Below are positions 1-8,697 of a DNA stretch of 64,000 nucleotides, piece after piece. The stretch comes from Streptomyces cinnabarinus. Lineage in GTDB: Bacteria > Actinomycetota > Actinomycetes > Streptomycetales > Streptomycetaceae. The notes beneath the pieces are model-generated. The model was not told the origin of the DNA. It did not search any database and was given only the letters and a program-made list of their open reading frames with translations. A program made the translations under genes and the position numbers. Within the stretch, counting starts at the first letter, position 1. Each line of letters starts with the position of its first letter. The stretch covers positions 7,378,001-7,442,000 of the forward strand of contig NZ_CP114413.1 in assembly GCF_027270315.1 (NCBI RefSeq). Reading direction: 5' to 3'.

Positions 1-1
1 C

Positions 2-658
2 CTCTCGCTGCACGGACTCATGGACGACGCCTGGCACTCCCGGGCGGCGGAGCGCGTGCCGCGTAACAGAATCGCCGGCACCGAGATCCTCGCCCGCGAC
101 CCCGACGGTCGCACCGCACTCACCGCGGAGGGCGTGCTGGTGGACACGGAGACGGGCGAACCACGCCCCGGAATCAAGGGAGTTCAAGGGGAGGACTACC
201 TGCGCGCCGCCGCCTTCAGCCGAGACGGCCGGTCCCTCGCCGTCGCCGATGGCCAGGGCCGGGTCACCCTGTGGGACAAGCGGACCTGGCGCCGGACCGC
301 GGTCCTGAGAGCGGTGGGCTCCACGGTGCACGAGGAGACCCTGGCGTTCTCCGCCGACGGCTCGCTCCTCGCGGTCGGCGCGCCCGACGGATCCGTGCAC
401 GTCTGGGAGACGGCCACGCCGAGTCTGCCGCCCGCCGTGCTTCCGGTCGGGGACGGTCCGCCGCTCGCCCTGCGCTTCACCTCCGGTGACGGCGCGCTGC
501 GCGTCGGCACGGCGCATCTCGCCGAGCGGCTCGTGCCGTTGAGCCCGGACCGGGCCGCGGCCACCGTGTGCGAGCGGGCCGACGGTGGCCTGACCGAGGC
601 GCAGTGGCGGCGCTGGTTCCCCTCGGCCGGGTACCGCCCCACCTGCGGCGAGGCTTGA
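2..658 (+). CDS. WD40-repeat protein, C-terminal part (5' truncated by window edge)
   Basis: The reading frame is open from the first bases of the window, so the gene almost certainly begins upstream. The first in-frame ATG at 20 is internal. Two beta-propeller blades are visible, each with the pattern AFSRDGR...VTLWD or AFSADGS...VHVWE, typical of WD40 repeats. The protein ends shortly after the second clear blade with a Cys-containing tail (CERADGG and PTCGEA). In Streptomyces such C-terminal propellers are often fused to large NB-ARC, STAND or Ser/Thr kinase proteins, but the N-terminal part is not visible here, so the role stays unassigned. WD40 assignment is firm. Confidence 0.8.
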   Translation, partial: LSLHGLMDDAWHSRAAERVPRNRIAGTEILARDPDGRTALTAEGVLVDTETGEPRPGIKGVQGEDYLRAAAFSRDGRSLAVADGQGRVTLWDKRTWRRTAVLRAVGSTVHEETLAFSADGSLLAVGAPDGSVHVWETATPSLPPAVLPVGDGPPLALRFTSGDGALRVGTAHLAERLVPLSPDRAAATVCERADGGLTEAQWRRWFPSAGYRPTCGEA

Positions 659-732
659 CTTCGAGAGCGCTCCAACTGATGGACTCCCTGTCGTTCACCG
701 ACCCGGTGTTCAACGACAAACAGGGGGTACCC

Positions 733-1434
733 ATGACCGACTCTCCGGTCGCGCTCATCACCGGCGGCGGCAGTGGCATCGGAGCCGCGGCCGCGCGGCA
801 ACTGCTGGACGCCGGGCACCGGGTGGCCGTCACCGGCCGTGGCGAGGCGAGGCTGCGGGGCTTCGCCGAGGAACTCGGGGACCCCGAGGGCCTGTTGACG
901 ATCGTCGGGGACGCCTCGGACTACGAGCAGATCAAGGGCGCCGTCGAGACCACGCTGAAGGAGTTCGGCCGTCTGGACACTGTCGTCGCCAACGCGGGCA
1001 TCGCCACCCATGACTCGGTCGCCGAGGGGGACCCGGCGGGCTGGCCGGAGATGATCCTCACCAACGTCCTCGGACCGGCCTTGCTCATCAGGGCCTCGAT
1101 CGACGCCCTGAAGGAGACCCGGGGCCGGATCGTGCTGGTCGGCAGCGTCGCCGGGTTCGTGCACGGGCCGGGCAATCTCTACGGCGCGACCAAGTGGGCC
1201 CTGACCGGGCTCGCGGAGAACACCCGCCGCCAGGTGACCGACTGGGGCGTCGGCGTGACGCTGATCGCGCCCGGCCGGGTGGAGACGCCGTTCTGGGACA
1301 GCTACGGCAGCCTGCCGCCCGGCCATCTGCTCACCGCCGACCAGCTCGCCGACTCGATCGTCTGGGCGATCCGGCAACCGCACGGAGTCGACGTGAACAC
1401 CGTCGTCATACGCCCGATCGGGCAGCCCAACTGA
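733..1434 (+). CDS. SDR-family NAD(P)-dependent oxidoreductase
   Basis: A 233-residue classical short-chain dehydrogenase. It has the nucleotide-binding motif TGGGSGIG at residues 10-17, NAG at 87-89, Ser138, and the catalytic YxxxK pair Tyr150/Lys154. Length and motif spacing match the classical SDR family acting on hydroxyl/keto substrates with NAD(P)H. The ATG at 733 is chosen because it follows the purine-rich CAGGGGG at 721-727; the longer open frame upstream lacks SDR homology. A 12-bp stem-loop follows the stop and separates it from the convergent aldo/keto reductase. The substrate cannot be read from sequence. Confidence 0.9.
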   Translation: MTDSPVALITGGGSGIGAAAARQLLDAGHRVAVTGRGEARLRGFAEELGDPEGLLTIVGDASDYEQIKGAVETTLKEFGRLDTVVANAGIATHDSVAEGDPAGWPEMILTNVLGPALLIRASIDALKETRGRIVLVGSVAGFVHGPGNLYGATKWALTGLAENTRRQVTDWGVGVTLIAPGRVETPFWDSYGSLPPGHLLTADQLADSIVWAIRQPHGVDVNTVVIRPIGQPN

Positions 1435-1439
1435 CGTGC

Positions 1440-1468
1440 GTGGGCGGCCCGTCGGCCGGGCCGCCCAC
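1440..1468. terminator. Bidirectional stem-loop between convergent genes
   Basis: Perfect 12-bp inverted repeat (1440-1451 with 1457-1468) around a 5-nt loop, lying between the stop of the SDR gene and the stop of the convergent aldo/keto reductase. It has no long T-tract, as is usual for actinobacterial terminators. Confidence 0.7.
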
Positions 1469-1481
1469 CGGTGACGGTGTC

Positions 1482-2318
1482 TCAGACGATGTCGAACGTC
1501 GCCGGGTTCGGGCCGATCCGGCGGTCCTCGTTGAGGGCGCTGATCGCGGCCAGGTCCTCGGTGTCGAGGGTGAAGTCGAAGACGTCGATGTTCTCCCGGA
1601 TGCGGGAGGGGGTGACGGACTTCGGGATGACCACGGTGCCGAGCTGGAGGTGCCAGCGCAGCACGATCTGGGCCGGGGTGCGGTTGTGCTTCTGGGCGAT
1701 GGCCACGATCGCCGGGACCTCCAGCAGGCCCTTGCCCTGGCCCAGCGGCGACCAGGCCTCGGTGGCGATGCCCTGCGCCCCGTGGAAGTCACGGGCGGCG
1801 TGCTGCTGGAGATGCGGGTGCAGCTCGATCTGGTTGATCGCGGGGACGACCGACGTCTCGCCCAGTAGCCGCTCCAGGTGCTCGGGCAGGAAGTTGGACA
1901 CGCCGATCGCCTTGGCGCGGCCGTCGGAGTACAGCTTCTCGAAGGCCTTGTAGCTGTCCACGTACTTGTCCTTGGACGGCAGGGGCCAGTGGATGAGGTA
2001 CAGGTCGACGTAGTCGAGGCCCAGCTTGGCCAGCGAGGCGTCGAAGGCGCGCAGGGTGGAGTCGTACCCCTGGTCCGCGTTCCAGAGCTTGGTGGTGACG
2101 AAGACCTCGTCACGGGGGATGCCGGAGGCGGCGATGGCCTTGCCGGTGCCTTCCTCGTTGCCGTAGATCGCCGCTGTGTCGATGCTGCGGTACCCGGCCT
2201 CCAGCGCCGTGCTGACCGCCTGCTCCGCCTCGTCGTCCGGCACCTGCCAGACGCCGAAGCCCAGCTGGGGCATCTCGACGCCGTTGTTGAGGATGATCGG
2301 GGGGACCTTGCTGCTCAC
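1482..2318 (-). CDS. Aldo/keto reductase (2,5-diketogluconate reductase type)
   Basis: A 278-residue AKR with a GTG start. The catalytic tetrad is visible as Asp47, Tyr52, Lys77 and His110 (in YLIHWPLP), with the family signature GVSNF further on and the NADPH-binding IPKS near the C terminus. The family reduces aldehydes and ketones with NADPH in the cytosol; this size and motif set resemble DkgA/DkgB-type enzymes. It is convergent with the SDR gene. A perfect palindrome (2369-2383) lies about 50 bp upstream of the start and may be an operator. The specific substrate is unknown. Confidence 0.92.
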   Translation of the reverse strand: MSSKVPPIILNNGVEMPQLGFGVWQVPDDEAEQAVSTALEAGYRSIDTAAIYGNEEGTGKAIAASGIPRDEVFVTTKLWNADQGYDSTLRAFDASLAKLGLDYVDLYLIHWPLPSKDKYVDSYKAFEKLYSDGRAKAIGVSNFLPEHLERLLGETSVVPAINQIELHPHLQQHAARDFHGAQGIATEAWSPLGQGKGLLEVPAIVAIAQKHNRTPAQIVLRWHLQLGTVVIPKSVTPSRIRENIDVFDFTLDTEDLAAISALNEDRRIGPNPATFDIV

Positions 2319-2368
2319 GAGCTCTTGATCCTTACGGTTGTCGTCAGGTGGTACTCATATCGTCAACG

Positions 2369-2383
2369 ATCACGGGCCGTGAT
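2369..2383. promoter_or_regulatory. Perfect 7-1-7 palindrome in divergent promoter region
   Basis: ATCACGGGCCGTGAT is a perfect inverted repeat (7-bp arms, 1-bp centre) in the 199-bp region between the divergent aldo/keto reductase and the secreted lyase-like gene. Its position fits an operator, but no regulator gene is adjacent. Confidence 0.4.
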
Positions 2384-2517
2384 GCATTCCTGTTCGGTGA
2401 ATCAGTCCAGACCATTGACCGTGGGCCGTCATGTCGGGACTCTCTAATGGCACCAGCGGACGTAATAGTGAACTGCGTCCACGTGTGTGAACCCCACGAT
2501 GCCATGAGGGAGCAGTC

Positions 2518-3303
2518 ATGAACCCCACACGCAGGACCCTGCTCGGCGCCGCCCTCGGCGGTGCGACCGCCGCCGCCGTCGGTCTGCCCGCCACCCCGGC
2601 CCAGGCCGCCTCCTGGCAGCTGAAATGGTCACCGTCGGCGAGCACCGACGGGCTCGGCGCCTTCGAGACCATCGAGGACGACCGCGCCGACTCGCACCCC
2701 GGAGGACAGCCGCACATCCGCGCCGAGGGCGCCAACTGGCGGTTCAACATGCACATGGTGGACCGGGACACCTCCACGGACCGACAGCGCCAGGAGGTCA
2801 CCGGTCTGCGCACCTCGTCCGGCAGTTTTCTGCGCTGGCTGCCCGGACAGACCTGGCGGCTCACGTACTCGATGTACATCCCGAGCTCGCTGAAGGCCAC
2901 GACCAGCTTCACGCACATCATGCAGATGAAGCAGCCCGGCACCGGCACCGAGCCGATCGTCGTGCAGTCGCTGCGCCGGGTCGACGGTGTGCAGACCATC
3001 GAGCTCAAGCTGCACCTCGCGAACCTCCTCATCGGCCGCACCCCGCTCGCGCCGCTGCACAACTCCTGGACGGACGTCGACTTCCAGATCAAGGTCGGCG
3101 ACGGCACGTCGGGCTCGGTGCGCTGGATCCTGCGCCAGGGCGGCACGACGCTGATCGACCGGTCACGGACCGGCGTGGACACCTTCCTCGCCGACCGGGT
3201 GCGCCCGAAGTGGGGTATCTACCGCTCCCTGGGCGACACTTCGGGCTCGCTCCAGGACTGCCACCTGCTGCTCGGCAATCTGCGCGGCTACCAACTCGTG
3301 TGA
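2518..3303 (+). CDS. Secreted polysaccharide-lyase-like (jelly-roll) protein, Tat signal
   Basis: A 261-residue protein that starts with a twin-arginine signal (RRTLLG at 5-10, hydrophobic stretch, cleavage probably after AQA). The mature part is rich in beta-strand patterns with Trp and Arg positions (WRLTYSMYIP, RPKWGIYRS, DCHLLLGNLRGY) seen in concanavalin-like jelly-roll lyases such as glucuronan/heparin-lyase-type families. This suggests an exported enzyme acting on acidic polysaccharides. AGGGAG ahead of the ATG supports the start. The fold-level assignment is moderately sure; the substrate is not known. It is convergent with the FadD gene 13 bp downstream. Confidence 0.65.
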   Translation: MNPTRRTLLGAALGGATAAAVGLPATPAQAASWQLKWSPSASTDGLGAFETIEDDRADSHPGGQPHIRAEGANWRFNMHMVDRDTSTDRQRQEVTGLRTSSGSFLRWLPGQTWRLTYSMYIPSSLKATTSFTHIMQMKQPGTGTEPIVVQSLRRVDGVQTIELKLHLANLLIGRTPLAPLHNSWTDVDFQIKVGDGTSGSVRWILRQGGTTLIDRSRTGVDTFLADRVRPKWGIYRSLGDTSGSLQDCHLLLGNLRGYQLV

Positions 3304-3316
3304 CCCGCCGCCCGGC

Positions 3317-5143
3317 TCAGGCCGTGTACAGCGCCTCGACCTCGCCCGCGTAGGCCTTCTCGATCGCCTTGCGCTTCAGCTTCAGCGACGGGGTGAGCAG
3401 GCCGTGCTCCTCGGTGAACGGCTGGGCGAGGATCCGGAACGTACGGATCGACTCGGCCTGGGAGACGAGGGTGTTGGCGGCGACCACCGCCCGCCGAACC
3501 TCCGCCTCCAGATCGGCGTCCGTCACCAGCTGGGCCGGGCTCATCAGCGGCTTGTCCCGCATGCTCAGCCAGTGCTCCACGGCCTCCTGCTCCAGCGTGA
3601 CCAGGGCCGCGATGTACGGGCGGTCATTGCCGACGACGATGCACTGGGCGACCAGCGGATGGTCCCTTACCCGCTCCTCCAGCACCCCCGGCGAGACGCT
3701 CTTGCCGCCCGAGGTCACCAGGATCTCCTTCTTGCGCCCGGTGATGGTGAGATAGCCGTCCTCGTCCAGCATTCCGAGGTCGCCGGTGGCCAGCCAGCCG
3801 TCGTGCAGGGTCTCGTCGGTGGCCTTCGGGTTGTTCAGATAGCCCTGGAAGACATTGCCGCCGTTCAGCCAGATCTCGCCGTCGTCCGCGATGTGCACGG
3901 TCATTCCGGGGATGGGCTGGCCGACGGTGCCGTAGCGGGTGAGCTCGGGCGGGTTGGCGGTGGCCGCCGCCGTCGACTCGGTCAGCCCGTAGCCCTCGTA
4001 GATGTGCACGCCCGCGCCCGCGAAGAACAGGCCGAGCTTGCGGTCCATCGCCGAGCCGCCGGACATGGCGTGCCGGATCCGGCCGCCCATCGCGGCGCGC
4101 ATCTTGCCGTAGACGAGCTTGTCGAAGAGCTGGTGCTGCATCCGCAGGCCCGCCGACGGGCCGGGTCCGATGCCCCAGGCCTTGGCCTCCATGGCGTCCG
4201 CGTACTTCACGGCCACGTCGACGGCCTTCTCGAAGGCGCCGGCCCGGCCCTCCTTCTCGGCCTTGCGCCGGGCGGCGTTGAAGACCTTCTCGAAGATGTA
4301 CGGCACGGCGAGGAAGAAGGTCGGCCTGAACGCGGCGAGGTCCGGCAGCAGCGCGGCCGCGTTCATCTGCGGCTGATGGCCGAAGCGGACCCCGCCCCGG
4401 ATCGCGGCGACCTGCACCATCCGGCCGAAGACATGCGCGAGCGGCAGGAAGAGCAGGGTCGCCGCCTCGTCGCCCTTCTTGGAGTGGAACACCGGCTCCC
4501 AGCGCTCGATGACGGTGTCCGCCTCGAACATGAAGTTGCCGTGCGTGATGACACAGCCCTTGGGGCGGCCGGTGGTGCCGGAGGTGTAGATGACGGTCGC
4601 GACCGAGTCCGGGGTGACCGCCTGGCGGTGCCGGTGCACCACCTCGTCGTCGAGGTGGGCGCCCGCGTCGTACAGCTCCTGGACGCATCCGGCGTCGAGC
4701 TGCCACAGCTCTCGCAGGTACGGCAGCCGGTCGATGACGGTGGCGATGGTCATCGCGTGGTCCTCGTGCTCGACGATCGCCGCGGTCACCTCGGCGTCGT
4801 AGAGCATCCAGAAGCACTGCTCGGCCGAGGAGGTCGGGTAGACCGGCACCACCTGGGCGCCGATGGTCCACAGGGCGAAGTCGAAGAGGGTCCACTCGTA
4901 GCGGGTGGGGGACATGATCGCGACCCGGTCGCCGAACCGGATGCCCCGGGCGAGCAGCCCCTTGGCGAGGGCCAGCACCTCGTCGCGGAACTCGGCGCAG
5001 GTGACGTCCCGCCACTGCCCCGTCTCGTCCTTGCGGCCGAGTGCCACGTGCGCCGGGTTCTCCTGGGCATGCTGGAACACCACGTCGGCCAGTCCGCCCA
5101 CCGGCGGTGCCAACGCCAACGGAGGGTTGGTGAACTCGCGCAA
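3317..5143 (-). CDS. Long-chain fatty-acid-CoA ligase (FadD-type AMP-binding enzyme)
   Basis: A 608-residue adenylate-forming enzyme that activates fatty acids with ATP and CoA. The AMP-binding P-loop IYTSGTTGRPKG lies at about residues 185-196. YEGYGLTES (A5 motif) and a C-terminal TGD...GRKKEILV region are also present. The length matches actinobacterial FadD15-type ligases. A TTG start is indicated, because the conserved N terminus begins at REFTNPP and a GGGGAG precedes it. It lies downstream of, and on the same strand as, the LysR gene, 222 bp away, so it probably has its own promoter. Chain-length preference is not readable. Confidence 0.92.
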   Translation of the reverse strand: MREFTNPPLALAPPVGGLADVVFQHAQENPAHVALGRKDETGQWRDVTCAEFRDEVLALAKGLLARGIRFGDRVAIMSPTRYEWTLFDFALWTIGAQVVPVYPTSSAEQCFWMLYDAEVTAAIVEHEDHAMTIATVIDRLPYLRELWQLDAGCVQELYDAGAHLDDEVVHRHRQAVTPDSVATVIYTSGTTGRPKGCVITHGNFMFEADTVIERWEPVFHSKKGDEAATLLFLPLAHVFGRMVQVAAIRGGVRFGHQPQMNAAALLPDLAAFRPTFFLAVPYIFEKVFNAARRKAEKEGRAGAFEKAVDVAVKYADAMEAKAWGIGPGPSAGLRMQHQLFDKLVYGKMRAAMGGRIRHAMSGGSAMDRKLGLFFAGAGVHIYEGYGLTESTAAATANPPELTRYGTVGQPIPGMTVHIADDGEIWLNGGNVFQGYLNNPKATDETLHDGWLATGDLGMLDEDGYLTITGRKKEILVTSGGKSVSPGVLEERVRDHPLVAQCIVVGNDRPYIAALVTLEQEAVEHWLSMRDKPLMSPAQLVTDADLEAEVRRAVVAANTLVSQAESIRTFRILAQPFTEEHGLLTPSLKLKRKAIEKAYAGEVEALYTA

Positions 5144-5365
5144 ACCCGGCTCCCCGCTCCTTTGCCCCGTCTCTGGTGACTCCCCGCGCTGGCCGTGAAA
5201 GCTACCCGACGCTCCGGCAGGACGGGAGGGGGTGAAATACCGAACGAGGTCCGGACGGCCGCTGGACCGTCACCGAAAATGCACGCACATGGGGAAGGGT
5301 CGGACAGAAAGCCGACGGTTGAGTAAGGTTCGTCACCGTAATCTCCACCGAATCTGTACGACCGA

Positions 5366-6250
5366 TCAGCGGCTCCGTACGTCCGACTGACGGCGATGCA
5401 ACCGGTCGCCGCCTGCGAGGATCGCCGCGGCGAGAGCGTCCGCCGCGCCCTGGGCCGCCGGGCGGCGTCGGCCGTGGACCAGGACGAAGTCCACCCTGCC
5501 GAGCTCCGGCAGGCCCGACCGCTCCGGCATCCGGACCAGGCCCGGTGGGATCAGGCCCCGGGAGTGGGCCATCACGCCGAGGCCCGCCCGGGCCGCCGCG
5601 ATGAGCCCGTTGAGGCTGCCGCTGGTGCATACGATCCGCCACTCCCGGCCCTGCCGCTCCAGGGCCTCCAGGGCCAGGGCGCGGGTGATGCCCGGCGGCG
5701 GATAGACGATCAGCGGCACCGGCCGGTCCGCGTCGAGACGGAGCCGCTCCGCGCCGATCCACACCAGCCGGTCGCGCCAGACCGGCTCGCCCCGCGGGTC
5801 CTCGGGGCGCCGCTTGGCGAGCACGAGGTCCAGCTTCCCGGCGGCCAGCTGTTCGTGCAGGGTGCCCGAGAGCTCGACGGTCAGCTCCAGGTCCACCTCG
5901 GGGTGCTCGTAGCGGAAGCCCTCCAGGATCTCCGGCAGCCGGGTCAGGACGAAGTCCTCCGAGGCGCCGAAGCGCAGCCGGCCGCGCAGCCGGGTGCCGG
6001 TGAAGAAGGCCGTCGCCTGCTCATGGACCTCCAGGATCCGGCGCGCGAAGCCGAGCATGGCCTCGCCGTCCTCGGTCAGCTCCACGGAATGGGTGTCGCG
6101 CACGAACAGCTGTCTGCCCGCCGCGTCCTCCAGGCGCCGCACATGCTGGCTGACCGTCGACTGCCGCAGCCCCAGCCGCCGGGCGGCCTGAGTGAAGCTC
6201 AGGGTCTGGGAAACCGCCAGGAAGGTCCGCAGATGGGAGGGGTCGTACAC
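5366..6250 (-). CDS. LysR-family transcriptional regulator
   Basis: A 294-residue regulator with an N-terminal winged helix-turn-helix (about residues 3-62; SFTQAARRLGLRQSTVSQHVRRLE) and a C-terminal periplasmic-binding-like effector domain. A GTG start gives the canonical LysR N terminus YDPSHLRTFLAV. It is divergent from the bile-acid:sodium-symporter-family gene 133 bp away, the classic arrangement in which LysR controls the divergent transporter and itself. The effector is unknown. Confidence 0.92.
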   Translation of the reverse strand: MYDPSHLRTFLAVSQTLSFTQAARRLGLRQSTVSQHVRRLEDAAGRQLFVRDTHSVELTEDGEAMLGFARRILEVHEQATAFFTGTRLRGRLRFGASEDFVLTRLPEILEGFRYEHPEVDLELTVELSGTLHEQLAAGKLDLVLAKRRPEDPRGEPVWRDRLVWIGAERLRLDADRPVPLIVYPPPGITRALALEALERQGREWRIVCTSGSLNGLIAAARAGLGVMAHSRGLIPPGLVRMPERSGLPELGRVDFVLVHGRRRPAAQGAADALAAAILAGGDRLHRRQSDVRSR

Positions 6251-6261
6251 CTCTGAAGGTT

Positions 6262-6276
6262 ATCGCGGAACGTGAT
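6262..6276. promoter_or_regulatory. Possible LysR T-N11-A site
   Basis: An imperfect dyad ATC-N9-GAT, which contains T-N11-A, lies immediately upstream of the LysR start in the divergent region with the transporter. Only position and general LysR rules support it. Confidence 0.3.
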
Positions 6277-6383
6277 GACAGTCAGAGTGGTGTGCGGGAT
6301 TCCCGATCGCGAGGGTGCGGAGGACGATGGAGAGGGCACGACCGTGCCCGAGAACCGGACGTACAGCGAAGTAGTGGAGCACA

Positions 6384-7418
6384 GTGAAACGCCTGCGTTG
6401 GCCGCGTCGGATGCCGATCGACCCGTACATCCTGCTGCTGCTCGGGACGGTGGGCCTGGCCGCGCTGCTGCCGGCCCGCGGAACGGGCGCCGAGGTGGCC
6501 GACGGCGCCGCCACCGCCGCCATCGCCCTGCTCTTCTTCCTCTACGGCGCCCGGCTCTCCACCCGTGAGGCGCTGGACGGACTGCGCCACTGGCGCCTCC
6601 ACCTCACCGTCCTGGCCTGCACCTTCGTCCTCTTCCCGCTGCTCGGCCTGGCCGCCCGGGGCACGGTCCCGGTCCTGCTGACGGACCCGCTCTACCAGGG
6701 CCTGCTCTTCCTCACCCTGGTGCCCTCGACCGTCCAGTCGTCGATCGCGTTCACCTCGATCGCCCGCGGCAACGTGCCCGCCGCGATCTGCGCGGGCTCC
6801 TTCTCCTCCCTGTTCGGCATCGTCGCCACCCCGCTCCTCGCGGCGAGCCTGCTCGGCGGTAATGGCGGCGGCTTCTCGGCCGACTCGCTGCTGAAGATCG
6901 TGCTCCAGCTCCTCGTGCCGTTCCTGGCCGGTCAGCTATTGAGGCGCTGGATCGGCGGGTTCATCCTCCGGCACAAGAAGTTCCTCGGCCTCGTCGACCG
7001 CGGGTCGATCCTGCTGGTCGTCTACGCAGCCTTCAGCGAGGGCATGGTCGCGGGTGTCTGGAGCCAGGTCAGCCCCGCCAGGCTCGGCGGACTGCTGGCC
7101 GTAGAGGCCGTGATCCTCGCCGTCATGCTGCTGCTGACCTGGTACGGCGCGAAGGCGCTGCGCTTCAACCGTGAGGACCGGATCGCCATCCAGTTCGCGG
7201 GCTCCAAGAAGTCCCTGGCCGCCGGGCTCCCCATGGCGAGCGTCCTCTTCGGCACGCACGCCTCCCTCGCCGTGCTGCCCCTGATGCTCTTCCACCAGAT
7301 GCAGCTCATGGTCTGCGCGGTGATCGCCAAGCGGCGCTCCCAGGACAAGGAGCTCACCCCCCAGGCCCCAGTCGCAGAGTCACGAATCGCGGTCGGTACA
7401 GGGACACGTTCCGGCTGA
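6384..7418 (+). CDS. Bile acid:sodium symporter family transporter
   Basis: A 344-residue integral membrane protein with about nine to ten hydrophobic segments and the BASS-family pattern ALLFFLYGARLS followed by LTLVPSTVQSSIAFTSIARGN. It resembles the YfeH/PF13593-type branch (SBF-like CPA group), which moves organic anions or other small solutes. The GTG start follows GTGGAGC. It is controlled most simply by the divergent LysR. Its 3' end overlaps the convergent DUF4185-like gene by 65 bp. Confidence 0.88.
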   Translation: MKRLRWPRRMPIDPYILLLLGTVGLAALLPARGTGAEVADGAATAAIALLFFLYGARLSTREALDGLRHWRLHLTVLACTFVLFPLLGLAARGTVPVLLTDPLYQGLLFLTLVPSTVQSSIAFTSIARGNVPAAICAGSFSSLFGIVATPLLAASLLGGNGGGFSADSLLKIVLQLLVPFLAGQLLRRWIGGFILRHKKFLGLVDRGSILLVVYAAFSEGMVAGVWSQVSPARLGGLLAVEAVILAVMLLLTWYGAKALRFNREDRIAIQFAGSKKSLAAGLPMASVLFGTHASLAVLPLMLFHQMQLMVCAVIAKRRSQDKELTPQAPVAESRIAVGTGTRSG

Positions 7419-8577
7419 GGTTGGCCGCGGCGCCGGTGGTCTCCAGCCAGTTGACGTCGTAGCTGAGGACCACCCGCCCGTCCTCGCTCAGCTCCGGATG
7501 GGTCTGGGGGTTGTACGCGGCCACCTGTCCCTGCGGCAGGGACGGGCTGAAGTCCTTCGTCGGCCCGTGCCAGGGCCCGGTCGGCGAGCAGGCCCAGTAG
7601 GAGGTCACGGTCGTCAGCCCGTCCCCACCCGCCGCCATCGTGAACAGCACGTACGTCGGCCCGTCGCGCACCACCGAGAAGGCGCTGCCCACGCCCGTGC
7701 GCCGCCCGTCCCCGAGCACCGCGCGCGGCCGGACTCCGGCCGCCCACTCCCGTCCGTCCCAGTACTCCCAGGCGGCCGGATCGGCGAGCCCGCCCTCCGG
7801 CACCCGGGCCACATAGGCCCGCGAGGCGGGACGGGACACGGCCCGGCGGTCGTCACCGCCGTAGACGTACGTCCACCCGTCCTGCTCCACCAGCGTCGTG
7901 CCGAACAGCACCCGCCGGGACGGATCCGTGACGAGCTGCTGGTCGAACACCTTGACCGTGGACTCGACCCGCAGATCGGGCAGCGAGAGCGTGGCGACCT
8001 CGGTGGCCGTGGGCACCCCGTAGATCCAGGGCGTCTGCCCCGCCGTCCGCACCCACAGCACCACCCGCAGCACCTTTTCCGGGGAGCCGGGCCGACGGGG
8101 CTCCACCCGGGCCGCGACCGGCCAGCGCCACTGCCCCGGCGCCGGATCGGCGAACAGGGGAGCGGGCAGGGTGCTCTCCAGCCGCCCGTCCCGCATCACC
8201 ACGGCCGAGTTGCGCACCATCGGCGCCGAGGTGTCCCGCCAGGCGTAGGACTCGCCGACCGGGTTGGGCGGCCCGTACACCTGCCCCAGATAGGTGTCCG
8301 AGAACAGCCACAGCACCCGTCCGTCCGGCAGCCGTACCGAGTGGGTGCCGTCGCCGCCGGTCCAGTCGTCGGTGCGCGAGGCGTCGTCGCCGTAGCGGGC
8401 GAACTCCGAGGTCAGCCGCTCGTCGGTCGACCAGGAACGGACCGTACGGGCCGCGCAGGCGCCGTCCGTCCCGTCGTCCCCCGGGAGGGCGGTGAGCAGC
8501 ACGGCGCCGAGAACCAGGGCCAGCAGCAGACCGATCCCGGTTCCCGTGCGCTGTCGTGCTCGTGCGTCGTCGGGCAC
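7354..8577 (-). CDS. DUF4185-like exported beta-propeller protein
   Basis: A GTG start at 8577 gives a 407-residue protein with one N-terminal hydrophobic segment (GIGLLLALVLGAVLLTALPG), so it is either membrane-anchored or secreted. The rest has repeats typical of five-bladed propeller, glycoside-hydrolase-43/DUF4185-like proteins: GDGTHSVRLPDGRVLWLFSD, TSAPMVRNSAVV, YNPQTHPELS. These folds often act on polysaccharides outside the cell, but no catalytic triad can be assigned with certainty. The longer open frame upstream to 9147 is rejected because it runs over the isochorismatase-family gene. The stop lies inside the convergent transporter gene. Confidence 0.75.
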   Translation of the reverse strand: MPDDARARQRTGTGIGLLLALVLGAVLLTALPGDDGTDGACAARTVRSWSTDERLTSEFARYGDDASRTDDWTGGDGTHSVRLPDGRVLWLFSDTYLGQVYGPPNPVGESYAWRDTSAPMVRNSAVVMRDGRLESTLPAPLFADPAPGQWRWPVAARVEPRRPGSPEKVLRVVLWVRTAGQTPWIYGVPTATEVATLSLPDLRVESTVKVFDQQLVTDPSRRVLFGTTLVEQDGWTYVYGGDDRRAVSRPASRAYVARVPEGGLADPAAWEYWDGREWAAGVRPRAVLGDGRRTGVGSAFSVVRDGPTYVLFTMAAGGDGLTTVTSYWACSPTGPWHGPTKDFSPSLPQGQVAAYNPQTHPELSEDGRVVLSYDVNWLETTGAAANLSRNVSLYRPRFVTLRLGPGG

Positions 8578-8697
8578 GCTCCGGGACGTTAGTGGCCTGC
8601 GCGCGGCTGGTCCATGGGGCGTCCGAACGCGCCGCGTCCACGGGCCCGTTGATCGGGTTCTCCGGTACGGAGGGCTGACGAGGGATAACGTTCCGTC

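Noticed and set aside
3404..5179. 591-codon plus-strand frame opposite fadD
   Set aside because: Antisense shadow of fadD, with no recognisable domain.
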